DNA from: Ascochyta rabiei
Taxonomy: Eukaryota > Ascomycota > Dothideomycetes > Pleosporales > Didymellaceae
Assembly: GCF_004011695.2 (NCBI RefSeq)
Contig: NC_082411.1
Coordinates: 744,001-808,000 of the forward strand
Reading direction: 5' to 3'
Length of the DNA stretch: 64,000 bases
Shown here: positions 58,401-64,000 of the stretch, in pieces
Layout of the letters: every line of letters starts with the position of its first letter
Numbering within the stretch: the first letter of the stretch is position 1
Notes under the pieces: generated by a model
The model's database searches: none
The model's input: only the letters and a program-made list of their open reading frames with translations
What the model was told of the DNA's origin: nothing
Program-made: the position numbers and the translations under genes

Positions 58401-59501
58401 CTTCCTAACGAGGATTTCGGCCAGAGTCAAAGTCGCAATGTTCCGGAGTCGATCTTCGGTATGCTCGGCCACTGCTACTATGATGCGGACGACAGCACGC
58501 CCAACCTCTTCAACACCATCCTTCACGTCCAAAAAAGCTCGCACAAACTTCAATGCCTGCTCGCGCTCAACGCTAGCTTTGCTTTCCTTGACAAGAGACA
58601 GTATCACTAAGTAGTCGGTCTGTAATCCTCGGATGATTCGGAGAGACTTTCGGTCGGTGAAAGCATACCGCATAACTCGGTACGCAGCTGCAACGACTTC
58701 TCGACTATCGCTCAGGAGCATAGTCTGCATTCTCAAACCGAATATAGACCATGCCAGATCGTACTTGAGGGTGGGGTGACGCTTGAGCAGGAGGACGAGG
58801 GAGTTGGCTCGCTCAACATAGTATTCTGGCTGCATACCCTGCACCTCTAACGCCTGCAATATCTCGGCGAGCACGAACGTCGGCGATTCTGTTTCCTCGT
58901 CTTCGTCTTCATTCTCTTTGGCAACGTGGCGTGAGGGCGAGCGTGAAAGGTTTCGACGGAACAAGAACGATAGCCGACTTTGTGGATCTGCTGGTGGTGA
59001 CTTGACTTCCTTTGCGCGCTGTATCTCGACTGCAAGCCCTGCCTTGAGCTGCGCGAGCTTCTTGTTCGATATGTTCAGCTGCTCTTCGACTTGTGCCCTC
59101 TGGTCCTTGACGTTCTTTGCACTCTTTGCATTCAAAGCTTCCAACAGATTTTCCGACCCAATCTTGATCTTAGTCTCTTTGTCAATCTGATCTTGTAGGT
59201 CGGCTTGTCGCTGCTCGCTGGTGGAGTTGTCGTTGTCGCCCACAGTAATGGCATGCATATCAATGTCCGGGCGCAATCTGCTGTCCTGCGATATGGTGGG
59301 CTTTAACTGCGTGCTGAAGCTCCCAGGCCCAGAGATTGCGGTCGCGTACGACGATTGACCACCGCGCGAGCTCGCCATGACGCTGACGGTGGCCGCAGAC
59401 ATGGAGCGGCCATCTCTAGTACGTGTGGGCGCAAGCAGCGAGCCTTGGTCGGTCGAGGGCACGTCGGCCTGCGGATTCACGGAGCGGACGGGAGGCGTCA
59501 T
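55467..59501 (-). CDS. TSC11: RICTOR / Avo3 (Tsc11, Ste16), defining subunit of TORC2
   Basis: The scaffold subunit that makes TOR complex 2 (actin, AGC-kinase signalling, rapamycin-insensitive). Exons (minus) are 55977-59501, 55766-55929 and 55467-55710; 1,310 residues. The N-terminal about 80 residues are disordered. A coiled coil follows (QADLQDQIDKETKIKIGSEN ... LNISNKKLAQLKAGLAVEI) that resembles the HR1 repeat of fungal RICTORs. Next is the RICTOR N-terminal helical repeat region (about 200-560). A RasGEF-N-like middle segment (ETACNETESLEYVVKCRPALDHLGE) precedes the RICTOR-V domain: AHFYRELTRTKEGCKLLKQKGH and LKGCLWAVGNVGS-like VKGCLWAVGNVGS, ending GLISRSLHGQEIL. The tail ends in a strongly acidic Ser/Glu/Asp run. 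Both introns (47 and 55 bp) join in frame. TOR kinase itself lies about 36 kb away. Confidence 0.95.
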
Positions 59502-60026
59502 TCAGACCTCAGGCTTTTCAACCGCATCGTATGTCGGGATTTCGGCGCCGCCCTCCTCTTGCCTCATGAGCCGTGATGCGTGAATATCAATCAGTATGCC
59601 CTGCGGTACCAGACCGACTGGTTGGATGCGGGGTTGTGGCTGTGGCCTGCGGAAAGAAGAAGAAGGAGCGGCGCAGCACCTGGGGAAGGCGTCAAGGGCA
59701 ATCGCACAGAGAGTGAATGCAGTCAACCAGTGCTAAGTGTTCGCGGGTCCATCGTCCAACCCCAGCACTGAACGGTCCATGTTTCGAAGCAACGGCGCTT
59801 GCGGCCCGTGCTTTCACTCCACACCCGCCGCGGACATCTTCCTGTCGGCATCTGCGGCGCGTCTGCCAACTGGGCAATCCTACAACACCATGCTGGCGTG
59901 ATGCCGCACGGAGATGGGCCAACGCCTAGTCCTCCAGCTCCACGTATCTTCTTTCATTCGACGAGCCCCACTGGCGGAGCTGGGCGTGAACTTGGTCACG
60001 TGCCGTCGCTATCCTGGTGGCTTCGA

Positions 60027-60040
60027 TCGGAGACCGCCGA
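60027..60040. promoter_or_regulatory. Exact UaY-type binding site TCGG-N6-CCGA
   Basis: The palindromic consensus of UaY, the Zn2Cys6 activator of purine-use genes in Aspergillus nidulans, matches at all eight fixed bases, 272 bp upstream of the urate oxidase ATG. A near match (TCGG-N6-CCGC) lies at 60140-60153. Confidence 0.65.
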
Positions 60041-60165
60041 TGAACCTCCCAACCAATGCAAACCAACTTACGACGCCCTCTGTTGCTCATCCAAACCCTG
60101 TTGGTGGTCCATATTTGTGAACAGCAGTGCTCTCGCAGTTCGGCCACCTCCGCCTGCAAGTGGTC

Positions 60166-60171
60166 TGATAA
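60166..60171. promoter_or_regulatory. GATA site (TGATAA) for an AreA-type nitrogen regulator
   Basis: TGATAA matches HGATAR, 141-146 bp upstream of the urate oxidase ATG. A second, CGATAG, is at 60213-60218. GATA factors relieve nitrogen repression of uricase in studied fungi. Confidence 0.45.
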
Positions 60172-60311
60172 GCTTGCGTCTTTGAAGCTATATCTATTCT
60201 CCTACCCAGCACCGATAGCTCCCTTCACTCACCCCTCAGCCCGCGACTAATCTTCGGCAGCTTCTAACTCATTGTTCTCTTCACGTTCACTTCTCTGCAT
60301 AACCGTCCACA

Positions 60312-61313
60312 ATGTCTCAGCTTAGCTACGCCCGTTACGGCAAGGACAATGTCCGCCTGTACAAGGTCGATAAGGACCCCAAGACTGGCATTCACACCGT
60401 CGTAGAGCAGACCGTCCGCGTTCTGCTTGAGGGCGACATTGAGACCTCGTAAGTGTGTGTTGTGGCCCAATAGCTACAATCGCTCATCATCCACAGCTAC
60501 ACCAAGGCAGACAACTCTGTTGTAGTCGCAACAGATACTCAGAAGCAGACCACCTACATTCTCGCCAAGCAGAACCCTATCGACCCTCCCGAGCAGTTTG
60601 CTGCCATCATCGGCGACCACTTCGTCAACACCTACTCGCACATCCACGCCGCACATGTCAAGATCATCCAGCACCGATGGACTCGCATGGACATCGACGG
60701 CAAGCCCCATCCCCACTCTTTCTACCGCGACGGTGACGAGGTCCGCGTTGTCGAGGCCGTGACAAGGGAGGGACAAGGCTCTTCCATTCGCTCCAAGATT
60801 GAGAAGCTGCTTGTGCTCAAGAGCACCGGTTCCGCTTTCCACGGCTTCCATCGCGACGAGTACACACGTCTGCCTGAGACCTGGGATCGCATTCTCAGCA
60901 CAGAGATTGAGGCTGGCTGGCAATGGAAGCTCTTCAAGACGCCGGAAGAGGCCAAGGCTGTTGACTTCAACGGTGCTTGGAAGGCGGCAAGGGATATCAC
61001 TATGAAGATCTTCGCCGAGGACGACAGCGCCAGCGTCCAGGCTACCATGTACAAGATGTGCGACAAGATACTTGCTACTGTCCCTCAAATCGAGGCAGTT
61101 GACTATGCTCTGCCCAACAAGCACTACTTCGAGATTGGTAAGATATGCCTGCATGAGTCCTGCTCGAACGCAAGCTAATTCTCTGCAGACCTTTCGTGGC
61201 ACAAAGACATCAAGAATACCGGCAAAGATGCGACTGTTCTCGCTCCCCAATCCGATCCCAACGGCCTCATTCAGTGTACCGTCACTCGCAAGAGCAAAAA
61301 GTCCAAATTGTAA
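60312..61313 (+). CDS. uaZ: Urate oxidase (uricase), peroxisomal
   Basis: Oxidises urate to 5-hydroxyisourate in purine breakdown, with no cofactor. Exons 60312-60448, 60497-61137 and 61189-61313 give 300 residues, the family length. Seen: YARYGKDNVRLYKV with the catalytic Lys (about residue 11); VVVATDTQKQTTYILAK with the catalytic Thr (about 57); the FxxxxHFxxxYxHIxxAHV pattern; TGSAFHGFHRDEYTRLPE; and DLSWHKDI with the active-site His in the last exon. It ends in SKL, a type 1 peroxisomal targeting signal. Upstream lie an exact UaY-type site and GATA sites, so induction by purines and repression by good nitrogen sources are likely. Confidence 0.97.
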
Positions 61314-62565
61314 ACGGGCTCGCACCTCTGTTCGGTTCGACCATGATCTCACAGTTTTACACATGTTGTTTGGCGTTCAGCGTGCTTCTTCGGGGGTCGA
61401 TTGTATGGCGAGAGTAGAACATTATACCACATGGATAAGGTCCAGGGGACGAGCGAGAGTAGAACCAGCCACCACAGCATTTAGGCTCAGAAATGGAATG
61501 CTTGTACTGCTAGTCGTCTTGCGCCTGTGTGACAGCGACAGGAGATATTGACACGTAGGATTCGTTCTCTCAGTACTGATTGCTGCGTCCATGTCCAGAT
61601 TATCCCAGATTCCCGCTGCTTTCGACCTTGCATGGTTCTTCCTTGGTTACCACGCGTCATCGAGTCTCTCTTCCTGTCATCACTGCTGTATCGCTGTCGT
61701 TCCATCCCCCCCTCTCCGACACATCAAATGGAGTAATACAGCTTTTCGTCGGATTGGTTGAGATTTTGATACTCTGCCAATTTAGCATCGTAGAGACCTG
61801 CTTCTAGCACCGGTTCACTCTTAGTTCGCACCAGACATGGCATCGATGTCGGACATGTTCTAGCTGGGTTCGCATCTGTGCCCGGTCCAGGTCGATGATA
61901 ACGGGACGTCTGTACAGGACGGAGTGGACTTACTGCAGCCGTACATTCGATGGATCGTGTACAGGCTCAGGGGCGAGTGAGAATGCGCACTGAAGTACGT
62001 GCGGGCTCACCCTTTGATTGAAAGGCCTTGCTTATGTAGACCCTGGACTTCCAGTTTTCCAGTCTGCAAGTCAAGATTAACAGCCAGCATCCTCAATTTT
62101 CCTCTCATCGCGGAGGGGGGTGGCAAGGTAGTTTTTTGTGCAACGGTGATATGCATGATCTATCTACACTAATCCGAGTCCACACCGTCAGAGTCCTCAC
62201 AGCCTGCCTGACATGGCAATAGCACACGTCAGCGGCATCCTACTACCGCTATATACAAGTTACTTCGTTGGTCGCAAACGCCATAGCGCAATAGGGAAAT
62301 CCCTGGCAGCAAACAACCAGAGGCGACATATATGTGACTAAGAAAGAAAAGTAAAATAGGATTCAACAGAGGAAAGTTGTCGTGGCCAGACAGGGGAGAT
62401 GGGAAACGCCGTAAACTTTCCTTCTGCGCACCCGTGATGTGATGCCAAAAAAAGAAGAGAAATGATGACAATCCGGAACCCAATGTATATGCATAACGCA
62501 AACGCTCAAACGCTCGGCAAGACAAGACAAGATAAACTTCAATGATACACCACCAGCTCTTAGCT
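61314..62565. other. Convergent intergenic region
   Basis: 1.25 kb of 3' flanks between urate oxidase and the membrane-protein gene. No gene, repeat or RNA gene supported. Confidence 0.5.
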
Positions 62566-64000
62566 TCACTTGAACATCCACTGGCAATGGCAGGAATCCG
62601 ACGGGTCACCACGGCGCTCGACTGACGCCACTGCATCGCGCTTGTTCTGCGCGGTAGCGGTAGTCGCTGCGAAGTATTCGGCCCAACTGGGATCCCGCTC
62701 CTGCAGCCACAGTGTGACGATGGGATCGTTGCCGTTTGGCGCGGGCGCAATATCTCCGTTGTCGAGGAGCACCATGCGCTGGCAGTATGGCTGTGGCGAG
62801 TCGGACAGACGGCGTTCTTCGATTTTGACAATGCGTGGGTATGGGGGGATGCGTGACGGAGAGGCTGCTGCGTCTGCAGCGGCGTCTCGGCGTACAACAG
62901 AAGATGGCGTAGCAATGGCCTCGGCAGCGGCTGTTGAGAATGTCGATGGTGTCCCTGTTGGCGCTGGCGTCGCGGCTGCGAAAGTTGCGGTATCTGAGAC
63001 GGTAGAGCTGGGCGAGTTTGTTGGCCAGATGGTGGGCAATGCAGTGAAGGATGCTGCGGTGGAGTTGTTCTCGGCATAAATGTAACCTTCGATGTAAGTT
63101 TGGTTCCAGTAACAGTACCATGGGTAGTCTCCAGGCTGAACAGTGAATCGTTGACGAGATGGCATGTCATCTGTTGTTTGACGCTTCTTCAAGGCTGAGC
63201 CAGCTGTAAGCTCTTCCTGCCTTAGTACAACAAGCTTGTCATATCTGGCCCAGAAATGATACGCAGGACCATAGCTCTGGTAGTCGAGATCAAGCACAAG
63301 TTGCAAAGGTTCCAGTTCAAGTTGAGGAGTCTGCGCGCCATACTGGATAACGCCGTCCGGAGCTAGAGCACCTCCTCGAAGGGAAGCCATCTGCTGCGTA
63401 TTCCCGTCCGAGTCGAAACCTGTGCTGTTGATGGTAATGCTGATTGGCGCAAAGGTCATCTTGCATGACCACGCCGAGTACTCGTTGGCCTGAACCAGAC
63501 AATCAGGGTTGGCTTCCTGTGGGAAACCAAGTGGAAGAGAGAAGGCACCGGTTGGAAGTGACGAGAATCCTACCGGGGTGGGGATGGGTGTGGCACCAAA
63601 GAGCGAGCCACTTGGACCTGTGACTTGCGGTTGTCTATTCAGGTTAGCACTGCCTAGTGAGCGGATGGCACGAGCAAACTTACGGTTCCTTTTCTGGTTT
63701 GTTAGGACTCTTGTTGTCATTGCTGTTGTGCTTCTTTGCAGCAAAGGTGCCAATGGCCGCTCCAAGAGCAACAGCAGAGATGAGCAAAATCACAAGAACC
63801 AAAACGACAACTCCCATCGGAATCTTTCCCCATAGTCTCTTCTTACGCCAGCTTGTCTTTGTAGACTCTGGATCTGCCTTTTCGTTGTACTTCTCACCGA
63901 CATCACCTGACTCTGTTGCTAGCAGCGATGCTGAGGACGATTCAGATGGTGCAGCCGGAACGGTGCTAGGTGAGAAGGTGGAAGCTAAATTGCCTGTCTG
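62566..64000 (-). CDS. Uncharacterised single-pass membrane protein with a Cys-containing ectodomain (5' partial)
   Basis: I do not recognise a named family. Read on the minus strand, the frame is open to the window edge (64000), so the N-terminus is missing. Exons are 63684-64000 and 62566-63634, with a 49 bp intron. The visible order is a Ser/Ala-rich cytosolic part (SASTFSPSTVPAAPSESSSAS), a basic stop (KKRLWGKIP), one membrane segment (MGVVVLVLVILLISAVALGAAIG), a Lys/Asn stalk, then about 350 residues probably outside the cytosol. This part has six Cys, sequons (NST, NQT, NST), and a Thr/Ala/Pro-rich linker. It ends SCHCQWMFK. Several dibasic sites (KKRQ, VRRD, NKRD, ERRG) could be Kex2 sites. 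Type II topology is inferred from the basic residues before the membrane segment. Confidence 0.8.

Larger units (their letters stand above)
59502..60311. other. Divergent promoter region between RICTOR and urate oxidase
   Basis: 810 bp between the divergent RICTOR and urate oxidase starts; no gene supported. It contains the UaY-type and GATA sites listed separately. Confidence 0.6.

Overview
The window is nuclear DNA from a filamentous ascomycete fungus (Pezizomycotina; Dothideomycetes is likely, but that is inference). It is eukaryotic because almost every gene is interrupted by short introns (mostly 47-80 bp) with GT...AG ends and CTAAC/CTGAC-like branch sites, and because the genes encode eukaryotic machinery: TOR kinase, spliceosome, 26S proteasome, TFIIH, complex I accessory subunit, COPII. 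NoxR, a fungal NADPH oxidase regulator, and the fungal 20.9 kDa complex I subunit point to a filamentous ascomycete rather than a yeast. I found no transposon, virus, CRISPR array or biosynthetic gene cluster. Exon joins below were made by hand from reading frame, splice signals and protein-family sense; total coding lengths divide by three in every complete gene except the thioesterase.

Layout: 1-3644 (+) SKI2 RNA helicase, 5' end outside the window; 4753-8307 (+) Nmd5/Sxm1 (importin-7/8 type) karyopherin; 9046-11029 (+) SEC12; 11623-19004 (+) TOR kinase; 19656-21461 (+) TDT-family dicarboxylate/sulfite transporter; 21917-22682 (-) acyl-CoA thioesterase; 22959-24492 (+) TFIIH subunit Tfb2; 24768-29157 (-) Aquarius/Cwf11 spliceosomal helicase; 29435-30214 (+) complex I 20.9 kDa subunit; 30406-32050 (-) trimethyllysine dioxygenase (carnitine synthesis); 32449-32531 (-) intron-containing tRNA-Arg(CCG); 33234-34741 (+) proteasome ATPase Rpt5; 35218-37701 (-) unknown Ser-rich protein; 38096-41782 (-) Tof1/Timeless; 42037-43095 (+) mitochondrial 3-hydroxyacyl-CoA dehydrogenase; 43546-44173 (-) mitoribosomal uL13m; 44492-45444 (+) copper chaperone Ccs1; 47576-49372 (+) NoxR; 52158-53843 (-) RING/LON-domain protein; 55467-59501 (-) RICTOR/Avo3; 60312-61313 (+) urate oxidase; 62566-64000 (-) unknown single-pass membrane protein, 5' end outside the window.

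Most genes are housekeeping and not functionally clustered. The main functional link is that TOR kinase and the TORC2-defining subunit RICTOR lie about 36 kb apart. Four head-to-head gene pairs share gaps of 250-320 bp. The best regulatory signals are an exact match to the UaY purine-activator site (TCGG-N6-CCGA) in the urate oxidase promoter and two close MluI cell-cycle boxes upstream of Tof1. No obviously new system was found; the findings are modest observations on gene structure, regulation and two uncharacterised proteins.
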